This document shows positions 8,282 to 15,773 of a DNA stretch of 50,106 nt, one piece after another. Made by a program: the position numbers and the translations under genes. Source of the stretch: an uncultured Planctomycetota bacterium (GTDB taxonomy: Bacteria > Planctomycetota > Phycisphaerae > SM23-33). The DNA lies in assembly GCA_903892515.1 (NCBI GenBank), contig CAITIS010000155.1, forward strand, positions 1 through 50,106. Direction: 5' to 3'. The notes beneath the pieces are model-generated. The model saw only the letters and a list, made by a program, of their open reading frames with translations, ran no database searches and was not told the origin of the DNA. How positions within the stretch are numbered: position 1 is the stretch's first letter; each line of letters begins with the position of its first letter.

Positions 8282-10207
8282 ATGTTCCGCTTACGGCTGA
8301 AAGTGTTCTTGGTGGTCATGGCCTTGGGTGTGGGCGTGCTGGTGGCCCGCCTGGCCGACCTGCAACTGCTCCAGGGTGACGAGAAGAAGGAAGAGTCCGG
8401 CCAGGCGCTCACGCGCATCGATTTTCCCGCCACCGTCCGCGGTCAGATTCGCGACCGCAACGGCGTGGTGCTGGCCTGCGACGTGGCCAGCTTCGACTTC
8501 TGCCTGGACTATCGCATGCTGGTCGTGGACAACGACAGCCCGCTGGAACGCCGGAGTTGGGCCGGCCAGCAGGTCTGCCGCCTGGCCAGCGACGGCAAAT
8601 TCGCCAACCCCGAAGCCCAGGAGGAGTTTCGCCGGCGCATGGAGAACACCTGGGCGCTGGCCGAGGAGATCACCCACACCACGCGGAATGAAATGGCCCG
8701 CACGGCCGAAACCGTCGTGCGCCGCGTCAAGGCCATTCACAAGATCGTCGATCCCACCGACAGCGGCAAGATCGTGCTGACCGAAGAGATGCAGGCCCAC
8801 CCCATCATCACCGGCCTGGACGAGGCCGTGGCCGTCGAACTGCGCAGCCGGCTGGGCGAGATGATGGGTGCGAGCGTCCAGCCTTCGCATCGCCGCTGGT
8901 ATCCGGCCGGTGAAGTGGGCTGCCACCTCGTGGGCCTGCTGGGCCAGGTCGGCGTGCATGAGACGCTGCCGCGGCGCCGGGCGGATCTGCCCGTTGAAGA
9001 TGTGCTTAACGGTTACAACGAAGGCGACCTGATCGGCAGGACCGGCGCCGAGCGGCTATGTGAAGAAATGCTGCGCGGCCAGCGCGGCTACCGCGAGATC
9101 CACCGCAGCGGCGAGGTGCTCAAGGAGATTCCGCCGCGGATGGGCCAGGATGTGCACCTGACCATCGACGTGAACTTGCAGCGCGACATCGCCAGCCTGC
9201 CCGGCCTGCAGGGACGCAGCGGCGCGGTGGTGGTGCTGGACGTGGCCAGCAATGAAGTGATCGCGGCCGTTTCGCTGCCGACGTACGACCTGAACCAGTA
9301 CCGGCAGCAGTACGAGACGCTGGCGTCGGACCAGGCGGACTACCCGCTGCTGAACAAGGCCCTGGGCGTGCGGTATCCGCCGGGCTCGACGTGCAAGCCC
9401 CTGGTGGCCGTGGCGGCGCTGTCGTCCGGCACGATCAGCTCAACGACGGTCTTTTGCTGCCGGGGCTATCTCAGCAAGCCCGATGAATTTCGCTGCGACG
9501 GCATCCACGGCGACGTGGCGGTCACCGAGGCGCTGCGCAAGAGCTGCAACGTGTTCTTCTACAACGTGGGCGAGCGGATGCACGTGGCCACGCTGTCGGA
9601 CTGGCTGGGGCGGTTTGGCTACGCCGAGGAACCTGGCACCGGCATGCCCGAGGAGTTGCGCGGCGTGCTGCCTGACCCGCGGGTCGTGCAAGGCGCCGGC
9701 GAATCGCGCTTCCTGGCCATTGGTCAGGGTGTTATCGGGGTGACGCCGCTGCACGTGGCCAACGCCATGGCGACCATTGCCCGCGGTGGCGAGTTTCGCA
9801 CGCCGGTGATCGTGAAGGAATTGGCCGACTTGCAGCGGCGGCGGAATCTGCACGCCACGGCCGCGGCGGCCGCGACCGTGCGCGAGGGCATGCGGCAGGT
9901 GGTGAACGAGCCGGGCGGCACCGCCTATTCCTGGGTGCGCGACGACGAAATCGAGATCTGCGGCAAGACCGGCACGGCCCAGACCGAACCGCGTTGGGTC
10001 GATCTCAACGGTAACCGGCGGAAGGACGAGGGCGAAATCCTGCGCAGCGGCGACACGGCCTGGTTCGTGGGCTTCGCCCCGTTTCACAACCCGCAGGTGG
10101 CCTTCGCGGTCATGGTCGAGTACTCCAGCGAGCACGGCGCGGTCGTGTGCGGCCCGGTCGCCCGCGATGTGATGCACCTGTGCAAAGATTACGGGTACAT
10201 TCGGTGA
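8282..10207 (+). CDS. mrdA: Penicillin-binding protein 2 (elongasome transpeptidase)
   Basis: A 641-residue class B penicillin-binding protein that cross-links peptidoglycan during lateral wall growth. An N-terminal anchor (residues 8-24) precedes a dimerisation region with RGQIRDRNGVVLA (residues 53-65). The transpeptidase domain has all three active-site motifs: STCK with the nucleophile at Ser369, SCN at 421-423 and KTG at 562-564. The region around residues 90-200 is longer than in E. coli PBP2 and rich in charged residues. Its position directly after mreD and before rodA marks it as the elongation rather than the division enzyme. Confidence 0.95.
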   Translation: MFRLRLKVFLVVMALGVGVLVARLADLQLLQGDEKKEESGQALTRIDFPATVRGQIRDRNGVVLACDVASFDFCLDYRMLVVDNDSPLERRSWAGQQVCRLASDGKFANPEAQEEFRRRMENTWALAEEITHTTRNEMARTAETVVRRVKAIHKIVDPTDSGKIVLTEEMQAHPIITGLDEAVAVELRSRLGEMMGASVQPSHRRWYPAGEVGCHLVGLLGQVGVHETLPRRRADLPVEDVLNGYNEGDLIGRTGAERLCEEMLRGQRGYREIHRSGEVLKEIPPRMGQDVHLTIDVNLQRDIASLPGLQGRSGAVVVLDVASNEVIAAVSLPTYDLNQYRQQYETLASDQADYPLLNKALGVRYPPGSTCKPLVAVAALSSGTISSTTVFCCRGYLSKPDEFRCDGIHGDVAVTEALRKSCNVFFYNVGERMHVATLSDWLGRFGYAEEPGTGMPEELRGVLPDPRVVQGAGESRFLAIGQGVIGVTPLHVANAMATIARGGEFRTPVIVKELADLQRRRNLHATAAAAATVREGMRQVVNEPGGTAYSWVRDDEIEICGKTGTAQTEPRWVDLNGNRRKDEGEILRSGDTAWFVGFAPFHNPQVAFAVMVEYSSEHGAVVCGPVARDVMHLCKDYGYIR

Positions 10208-10490
10208 TGGGAGAAACGGCGATATTAGGGATTGGATATTCGATATTGGGAATCGCAGGGCTGCTTCTCGGCGGGCGTGGCGTGACATCCAACGGCGATA
10301 TTCGATATTCGATATCAGATACTCGAAACGGCGGATTCGGCCCAGCAGGACTGGTATTTCCTAATATCGAATATCTAATATCGAATCCCGCCGGTAGATA
10401 TCAGATATCAGATATCAGGAATGCCTACCGCGGCTCGCCGGGACCGGCCTTTCCTAATATCGAATATCCAATATCTAATATCGCTGTGTG
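10208..10490. repeat. Degenerate GATATTCGATATT inverted repeats, mrdA-rodA gap
   Basis: This 319-base gap (10208-10526) interrupts an otherwise tight operon. It holds about five blocks built from GATATTCGATATT-like units: 10216-10250, 10297-10325, 10358-10385, 10398-10420 and 10453-10483. Blocks in opposite orientation can pair, for example GATATTCGATATTCGATAT with CTAATATCGAATATCTAAT. The blocks are far more A+T-rich than the surrounding genes. No gene is supported here. Confidence 0.65.
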
Positions 10491-10526
10491 TCCGGCGTAT
10501 CGGCCCTCAATTCCAGGCACAAGCCA

Positions 10527-11864
10527 ATGTTCACCGTCTTAAAACAATACATTCGCTGGCAGAGCGTGCCGATCCTGGTGGCCATGTTGGCGCTGATGGG
10601 CGTCAGCCTGATGTCCATCAGCGCGGCCGAGAACGCGGCGGCGCACGCGGCGGCCGACAAGGCGGCCCGGGCCGTTTCGGAGGGCAACGCGCCCGCCTCG
10701 ACGCCCCGGCCGGCCATCAGCGGTTTCACCTTCAAGCAGGCGATCTTCTGCGGCGTCGCCTTAGCCGGGTTCATCGCGGCCGCTGCCATTCCGTATGGCC
10801 GGCTCGGCCCGCTCAGCTACATCTTCTTCGGCGTGACGCTGGTGCTGCTGGTGGCGGTGCTGTACCTGCCGGGCAACCGTGACGTGCATCGCTGGATCAA
10901 TCTGCGCTTCTCGGGTGTAGGCGACGGCAGCACGCTGCTGCAATTCCAGCCCAGCGAGCTGGTCAAGATCACGTACGTGCTGGCCCTGGCCTGGTACCTG
11001 CGCTACCGCGACAACTTCCGTCAACTCGGCGGGCTGGTGCTGCCGTTCGTGCTGACGCTCGTGCCGGCTGGGCTGATCCTGATGGAGCCCGACCTGGGCA
11101 CCAGCCTGCTCCTGCCGCCGACGCTGTTCTTCATGCTCTTCATGGCCGGGGCGCGGCTGAGGCACCTGCTGACCATCCTGGGCCTGGCCTTGATCGTGGT
11201 CTTTGTCCCCGTGCCGCAAAAATCCGCCGACATGAACGCCGACGTGCTGGCCCGCCGCCAGAGCCTGGCGTATTGGCAGGGCGACTTCCGCGGCGAGCAC
11301 TACGTGGTGTCCTCGGGCGCCATGGCGTTCATCCAGCACCGCCACCAACTTGACCGCATCGTCGGCTGGCTGCGGCAGGACGACAAGACCCTGCGCGAGG
11401 ACATCGGCTTGCACCTGTACCGCTCCATGCTGGCCATGGGCTCAGGCGGCTGGGCGGGCCACGACGAGGAAGAGGACCGCGATTTCGCCCTCCAGGCCTT
11501 GCCCGAGGACCACACCGACTTCATCTTTGCGGTCATTGGCTGCAAGTGGGGCTTCGTCGGCTGCATCGGCGTGCTGCTGATTTACCTGGTGATCTTCATC
11601 TGCGGCTCGGAGATCGCCGCCCAGACGTACGACCCGTTTGGTCGGCTGCTGGTGGTGGGCGTGCTGGCGCTGCTGTTCACGCAGATCGTCATCAACGTCG
11701 GCATGACGCTGGGGCTGATGCCGATTACCGGCATGACGTTGCCGCTGATTTCATATGGCGGGTCCAGCATGCTAATCAACGGCGTGGCCCTGGGGCTGCT
11801 GGTGAACGTGGCTCGGCGCAAGACGGTCAGTCTGGGCAACCTGCCGTTCGAGTTCGATGCGTGA
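10527..11864 (+). CDS. rodA: Peptidoglycan glycosyltransferase RodA (SEDS family)
   Basis: A SEDS-family polymerase that makes glycan strands with PBP2. From ATG 10527 the product is 445 residues with about ten membrane helices. Diagnostic segments include FQPSELVKITYVLALAWYL, LMEPDLGTSLLL, HQLDRIVGWL, MGSGGW and LPEDHTDFIFAVIG. The C-terminal block GMTLGLMPITGMTLPLISYGGSSM is the classic RodA/FtsW signature. Unusual is a roughly 45-residue, alanine-rich, probably periplasmic stretch between the first two helices. The frame opens at 10488, but MFTVLKQYIRWQSVPIL is the natural N-terminus. It closes the mre operon. Confidence 0.93.
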   Translation: MFTVLKQYIRWQSVPILVAMLALMGVSLMSISAAENAAAHAAADKAARAVSEGNAPASTPRPAISGFTFKQAIFCGVALAGFIAAAAIPYGRLGPLSYIFFGVTLVLLVAVLYLPGNRDVHRWINLRFSGVGDGSTLLQFQPSELVKITYVLALAWYLRYRDNFRQLGGLVLPFVLTLVPAGLILMEPDLGTSLLLPPTLFFMLFMAGARLRHLLTILGLALIVVFVPVPQKSADMNADVLARRQSLAYWQGDFRGEHYVVSSGAMAFIQHRHQLDRIVGWLRQDDKTLREDIGLHLYRSMLAMGSGGWAGHDEEEDRDFALQALPEDHTDFIFAVIGCKWGFVGCIGVLLIYLVIFICGSEIAAQTYDPFGRLLVVGVLALLFTQIVINVGMTLGLMPITGMTLPLISYGGSSMLINGVALGLLVNVARRKTVSLGNLPFEFDA

Positions 11865-11883
11865 GAATAACGGGTTTCACGGC

Positions 11884-11959
11884 GTAGCATGGGCGTCTCG
11901 CCCATGAGCTTTCGGCCGGTTGGACGGCAACTAAGTCACGGGCGGGACGCCCGTGCTAC
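11884..11959. repeat. Paired REP-like palindromes at convergent gene ends
   Basis: CATGGGCGTCTCGCCCATG (11888-11906), preceded by GTAG, faces CACGGGCGGGACGCCCGTG (11937-11955), followed by CTAC. Each is a palindrome, and the two also pair imperfectly with each other. They fill the gap between the ends of rodA and the convergent DUF5658-like gene, as the related pair does between nikR and nikMN. Confidence 0.7.
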
Positions 11960-11974
11960 GGTTTGGAACCACCG

Positions 11975-12352
11975 CTAGACAATCTGGAAGTACGCGTACC
12001 AGTGTCCCAGCAGGACGGTGTAGGCGGCGCAGGCGCACCAGCAGCCGATCTCGGCCGCTGTCGTGCGGCGGAAGTAAAGCAGGACCGCACAGGCCGGCAC
12101 GACCAGCAGCAGCTTGAAACCGACCAGCAGCAACACCGAGTCCAAGAGCGTGTGGGCGAAGGGATTGACTTCGTAAAACAGTTCATTGCTTCGCTGACTG
12201 AGCGTGAAGAACAGGTCGATGAAGTTGGCCAGCAGCACCAGCGCGAGCAGCCAGGAGACCCGCCGGTTCCGCGACGCAGGGCGCAGCGGCGTCGTTAGCG
12301 GGCGTAAACCACTTCGCGTAAGTGCCAGCGTCATCGCCATATCCGATACCAT
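11975..12352 (-). CDS. Small DUF5658-like membrane protein
   Basis: A 125-residue protein with three predicted membrane helices after a basic N-terminal tail. The segment LANFIDLFFTLSQRSNELFYEVNPFAHTLLD, followed by a lysine-containing helix VGFKLLLVV, resembles DUF5658. In that family an Asp in the first helix and an E-x-NP motif precede a conserved Lys. The function of these proteins is unknown. It stands alone, convergent with rodA and divergent from the hydrolase gene. The first ATG at 12352 is assumed; ATGs at 12340 and 12334 are alternatives. Confidence 0.65.
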   Translation of the reverse strand: MVSDMAMTLALTRSGLRPLTTPLRPASRNRRVSWLLALVLLANFIDLFFTLSQRSNELFYEVNPFAHTLLDSVLLLVGFKLLLVVPACAVLLYFRRTTAAEIGCWCACAAYTVLLGHWYAYFQIV

Positions 12353-12412
12353 CGTCTATATTGTACGTGCTGTCTTAACAGAACCATAACAACTTGGTAA
12401 CGAATTGCTCAC

Positions 12413-13381
12413 ATGACCGAGCCATGCCACGCCAATTTGCCGACGGCCCTGCAAGCTGATATCGAATGCACGAGCCTCGCGCTTGAGCTGGATGACGGCT
12501 ATGTCACGCCGATGTATCGGATCAGGCCGGCCTGCGGGCTTTCGACGCGGACGGTTGTCTACGTGCATGGCATTCAGTCGCACCCGGGGTGGTTCGTCGG
12601 GTCGTGCCAGGCCCTGGCCAAAGCTGGCTGCGAGGTCTTCGCCCCCACGCGGCGCGGCAGCGGCGAGAACGCTATCAGCCGGGGCGACTGCCGCGGCTAT
12701 CGGCAATTGCTCGACGACGTGGAGTGCGCCGTGCGGTTCGCGCTGGCCCACAGCGGCAGGGCGGCAGCGGCCATGGTGGGCGTGAGCTGGGGCGGCAAGC
12801 TGGCGACGCTGTACTGCCTGGAGCGTTCAGCCGCGGATGAACGCCCCTCGGCCATTGATTCGCTGGTGCTGGTGGCCCCGGGCATCGCGGCGCAGGTGCG
12901 CGTGCCGCTGCGCACGCGGCTGGCGGTGGCGCTGGCCGTCATCTTGCAGCCGGGGCGGCGCTTCGACATCCCCTTGAGCGATCCGGCCCTGTTCACGGAC
13001 AACCCGGCCATGCGCGAGTACCTCAAGACCGACCCTCACCGCCTGCACCAGGCCACGGCGCGCTTCCTGCTTCATTCGGCCATCATGGACGTGCGTTTGC
13101 GCCGCTCAGTGGGTTCGCGGTGGCACAGCCTTTCGAGGCTGTGTAGCGCAGGTCCAAAGCCCCGCGCTGTCACATTGCAGACGCCAACGACGCTGCTCCT
13201 AGCCGCACGCGACCGCATCATCGACAACGCCGCCACGCGGCGCGCGGTAGAACGCCTGACCGCCGGCCAGGCTAATGTGGTGGAGCTTCCCGCCGCCCAC
13301 ACGATGGATTTTGAACCGGAGCCAAAGCCCTTCTACGATGCGCTGACGCGGGCGGTGTCGCCGCATGAAACGCGGGATTGA
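12413..13381 (+). CDS. Alpha/beta hydrolase (lysophospholipase-like)
   Basis: A 322-residue serine hydrolase of the alpha/beta fold. VVYVHGIQSHPGWF (about residues 48-61) gives the oxyanion region. GVSWGG carries the nucleophile Ser125. An aspartate in LLLAARDRIID (Asp267 or Asp271) and His296 in PAAHTMDF complete the expected triad. The substrate cannot be deduced; similarity to monoglyceride lipase/lysophospholipase-like proteins is only general. Residues of about 233-252 are encoded by a REP-like hairpin that appears to have entered the gene in frame, between the cap region and the strand leading to the catalytic Asp. The start is the first ATG, with no strong ribosome site. Confidence 0.85.
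   Translation: MTEPCHANLPTALQADIECTSLALELDDGYVTPMYRIRPACGLSTRTVVYVHGIQSHPGWFVGSCQALAKAGCEVFAPTRRGSGENAISRGDCRGYRQLLDDVECAVRFALAHSGRAAAAMVGVSWGGKLATLYCLERSAADERPSAIDSLVLVAPGIAAQVRVPLRTRLAVALAVILQPGRRFDIPLSDPALFTDNPAMREYLKTDPHRLHQATARFLLHSAIMDVRLRRSVGSRWHSLSRLCSAGPKPRAVTLQTPTTLLLAARDRIIDNAATRRAVERLTAGQANVVELPAAHTMDFEPEPKPFYDALTRAVSPHETRD
13119..13150. repeat. REP-like hairpin inside the hydrolase coding sequence
   Basis: CACAGCCT (13124-13131) and AGGCTGTG (13136-13143) form a perfect 8-bp stem closed by a TTCG loop, preceded by GGTGG. A GGTGGCAC...GGCTGTG arrangement recurs in intergenic positions at 46350-46370, 48993-49016 and 49200-49223. This copy encodes the hydrolase residues WHSLSRLCSAG. 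Confidence 0.65.
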
Positions 13382-13438
13382 CAACCGGTTGACCGGATCC
13401 ATACCGCATGTGCGTGCATGGGGGTAGAATGGTGTGGT

Positions 13439-13636
13439 ATGACAACGAGAGAGATAGCCAAAAGCGTGATCGATGCCTTGCCGGAGGATGCTTCCCTTGA
13501 TGACATCATGCGCGCCCTGTACGTCCGGCTGAAACTCGAAGGGGCCGAACGGTCCATCGAGGAGGGCAAGGGCGTTATGCATGACCAGGCCAAGCAGAGG
13601 CTTCAGAAACAGCCGAATGACGAATCAACGCATTAA
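13439..13636 (+). CDS. Small antitoxin-like protein, no toxin partner
   Basis: A 65-residue acidic/basic helical protein (MTTREIAKSVIDALPEDASLDDIMRALYVRLKLEGAERSIEEGKGV...). The pattern of an N-terminal LPEDASLDDIMRALYVR helix, then a central EEGKGVMHDQAKQRL, is common in small putative antitoxins usually paired with ParE/RelE-type toxins. No toxin frame follows; 20 bases after its stop the convergent hflX gene ends. Either it is an orphan antitoxin or it has another role. The upstream ATG at 13418 is less likely because its added residues look non-coding. Confidence 0.6.
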   Translation: MTTREIAKSVIDALPEDASLDDIMRALYVRLKLEGAERSIEEGKGVMHDQAKQRLQKQPNDESTH

Positions 13637-13656
13637 CGAATCCACGAATTCACGAA

Positions 13657-14970
13657 TCACAGTATCTCCACCGCCGGGTGAAATTGCCGCAGTTCGTCCA
13701 GGTAGCGTTGCTTGAGCGTGGCGGTCATTTTCACGCTCCGGCCTTCGTAGGCCTGGTTGCTCATCTGGGCGTAGCGGGCCAGGAATTGCATCAACCGGCC
13801 ATTGGTCACGTCGGCGTTGAGTTCGACCGTGACGTGCTGGCCGGACATGCGCTGGGAGAGGGCGGCGACGACCTTGTCGGCGTTTTCGCCCGTGGCGGCC
13901 GAGAGGAATATCGCGTCGGGATACTTGCCCGCCAGCACCACGCGAACGCTGGGGTCCTGGATGCGGTCGATCTTGTTCAAGAGCAATAGCCGCGACTTTT
14001 CGGCGATGCCCATTTCGTCCAGCACTTCGTTGACGGCTTCCATCTGGTGCAGGACGCGCTCGTGCGAAGCGTCGGCCACGTGCAGCAGCAGGTCGGCGCC
14101 GATGGCTTCCTCCAGCGTGGCCCGGAAGCTGGCCACCAGGTGGTGGGGCAGGTCAGAGATGAAGCCGACCGTGTCGCTGAGCAGCACCGATTGCCCGTCG
14201 CCGAGCTTCCACCGCCGCGTGCGCGTGTCCAGCGTGGCGAACAGCTTGTCGGCCACGAACACGCCCGCGTCGGTGAACAGGTTCATCACGGTGCTCTTGC
14301 CGGCGTTGGTGTAGCCGACCAGGCACACGCGGAATTCGTCCTGGCGCGAGGAGACCATGCGTTGCTTGCGGCCATCGACTTCGAGGATGCGTTCCTTGAG
14401 CTGGCTGACGCGGCGCTGCACCAGCCGGCGGTCGATTTCGAGCTGCTTTTCGCCCGGGCCTCGCGTGCCGATGCCGCCCACCGCCGCCGCGGCCGAACTG
14501 GCGCCGCCGGCCATCCGCTCCAAGTGCGTCCACATGTTCCGCAGCCGGGGGTACGTGTATTCGAGCTGGGCCAGTTCCACCTGCAAGCGGGCTTCGTTGG
14601 TGCGGGCGTTGGCGGCGAAGATGTCGAGAATCACCTCGCTGCGGTCGAGCACCTTGCAGCCAATGACTTTTTCCAAATCGCGAATCTGCCCTGGCGACAA
14701 GTCGTTATCGAAAATGACAGTGGTGACGTCGTTCTGCACGACGCGATCGGCGATCTCCTGGGCCTTGCCCGTGCCGACGTACAGGCCCGGGTGAACCCTG
14801 GTCCGCTTGGCGATCATTTCATCGACGACCTTCGCCCCGGCCGTTCGGGCCAGTGAACGCAGCTCGCCCAGCGGATCGTGAATGTCGATCTCTCGCTTAG
14901 GCAGAATGACGCTGATGATCAGCGCCCGCTCCTGCTGGATGTCACGTTGCGTATTGATTAGTTCTGACAT
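13657..14970 (-). CDS. hflX: Ribosome-associated GTPase HflX
   Basis: A 437-residue OBG-related GTPase that binds the 50S subunit and rescues or splits stalled or heat-damaged ribosomes in known relatives. The N-terminal HflX domain carries RTRVHPGLYVGTGKAQEI and FDNDLSPGQIRDLE. The GGIGTRGPGEKQLEIDRR segment (residues 165-182) is a family hallmark. The G domain has G1 GYTNAGKS (219-226), G3 DTVGF (266-270) and a later NKID motif. The length is normal. A strong GGAGGA ribosome site lies just before the ATG. It is monocistronic as far as visible. Confidence 0.96.
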   Translation of the reverse strand: MSELINTQRDIQQERALIISVILPKREIDIHDPLGELRSLARTAGAKVVDEMIAKRTRVHPGLYVGTGKAQEIADRVVQNDVTTVIFDNDLSPGQIRDLEKVIGCKVLDRSEVILDIFAANARTNEARLQVELAQLEYTYPRLRNMWTHLERMAGGASSAAAAVGGIGTRGPGEKQLEIDRRLVQRRVSQLKERILEVDGRKQRMVSSRQDEFRVCLVGYTNAGKSTVMNLFTDAGVFVADKLFATLDTRTRRWKLGDGQSVLLSDTVGFISDLPHHLVASFRATLEEAIGADLLLHVADASHERVLHQMEAVNEVLDEMGIAEKSRLLLLNKIDRIQDPSVRVVLAGKYPDAIFLSAATGENADKVVAALSQRMSGQHVTVELNADVTNGRLMQFLARYAQMSNQAYEGRSVKMTATLKQRYLDELRQFHPAVEIL

Positions 14971-15290
14971 ATTCCTCCGCTAGCAATCATACGCTCTATA
15001 GGCTACCACGTGCGTGGCCAGTGTCAAAAGAACGTTGGGACATCGCCCTGGCCCTCGGCAGGCCGTTTGGACCATCTTGGCGACACCCTCACCCGCCGCT
15101 TTGCGGCATCCTCTCCCTCTGGGCGGGAGCCTGGGGTCAACGAGGTAAAGAAGGCCAGGCCCCGTCAGGGGCGGCCGGTGTGGGTTCCTGGGCCGCCGCT
15201 GACGCGGCTTCATGCAATGCGCCCCCGCTGACGATGGCTGGCGGGTCGGGAAGTCCCACCCAATCGGAAAAGGCTTTTGGCAACCGTGCT
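14971..15290. other. Non-coding stretch upstream of hflX
   Basis: No supported gene. It contains short degenerate palindromes such as CCGCCGCTTTGCGG around 15090-15110 and GGCCCCGTCAGGGGCGGCC near 15155-15175. The hflX promoter should lie at its left end, but no convincing -35/-10 pair was identified. Together with the next two elements it makes an 803-base gap between hflX and the DUF4432 gene. Confidence 0.5.
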
Positions 15291-15580
15291 AGTGTAGTGC
15301 GTCACAATTGCCCACCATTATGTTGTCGATGAGAAGCGGGGCAAGCACCCGGTCTCTGAGCCCCGTTTACGGGGCTTTTTTCCTATTAGGCCGCCGCTTC
15401 AGCGGCGGTGCGACAGGCTGGCGGTTGCATCTGAGCCCGTTTACGGGCTTCCCGAATGCAACGAAGCCCGTAAACGGGCTCAGCAGGCTGCAAACCGCAT
15501 TTTTGTACCCCCGCTAAAAGCGGGGGTCTATCGCTTCGCAACGGCACGACAATGTTCAATCTAATTGACGCACTACACTG
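15291..15580. mobile_element. Candidate MITE-like element packed with hairpins
   Basis: The left end AGTGTAGTGCGTCA (from 15291) is matched by an exact inverted copy, TGACGCACTACACT (ending about 15580); the following AATT is shared with a one-base offset. Between these about 290-base-apart termini are at least five hairpins. They are AGCCCCGTTTACGGGGCT followed by T6 (15359-15381), CCGCCGCTTCAGCGGCGG (about 15391-15408), GAGCCCGTTTACGGGCTTC and its inverted partner (15433-15451 and 15463-15481), and ACCCCCGC/GCGGGGGT (about 15507-15528). No open frame is present. No clear target-site duplication was found, so the assignment is provisional. Confidence 0.5.
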
Positions 15581-15611
15581 GCTGTGGACGTGCCGCGCTC
15601 GTCACAGCCCC

Positions 15612-15710
15612 AAAAAAAACTAGGGCGGCAGACATGTGGTGAGCGGGGGGAGACTCACCGGGGTCCATGCCTGGCCGCCCGTAGCAAACTCAATTAAGCA
15701 AAAATGCTAC
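15612..15710 (-). terminator. Long structured hairpin with T-tract; terminator or small RNA
   Basis: On the minus strand the outer stem GGGCGGC (15674-15680) pairs with GCCGCCC (15623-15629). Inner stems are CATG/CATG and GGTGAG/CTCACC around a C-rich loop. TAG and eight T follow immediately (to 15612). A small GTAGC/GCTAC stem precedes at 15681-15710. It lies 64 bases past the stop of the minus-strand DUF4432 gene, so it probably ends that transcript. The two-stem fold is more elaborate than a simple terminator. Confidence 0.6.
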
Positions 15711-15773
15711 GCATCTTATTCAGTCGCTGCAATGCTTAAATGTTAATACTTTCCCCTATTTTTTGTGCCGGGT

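Noticed and set aside
10147..10542. 131-codon open frame through the mrdA-rodA gap
   Set aside because: The translated peptide simply repeats the GYSILGI/NIEYLIS pattern of the DNA repeats and overlaps rodA; it is a by-product of the low-complexity arms.
15359..15381. Hairpin AGCCCCGTTTACGGGGCT with six T as an intrinsic terminator
   Set aside because: There is no plus-strand gene upstream to terminate. The hairpin is one of several within the candidate MITE.
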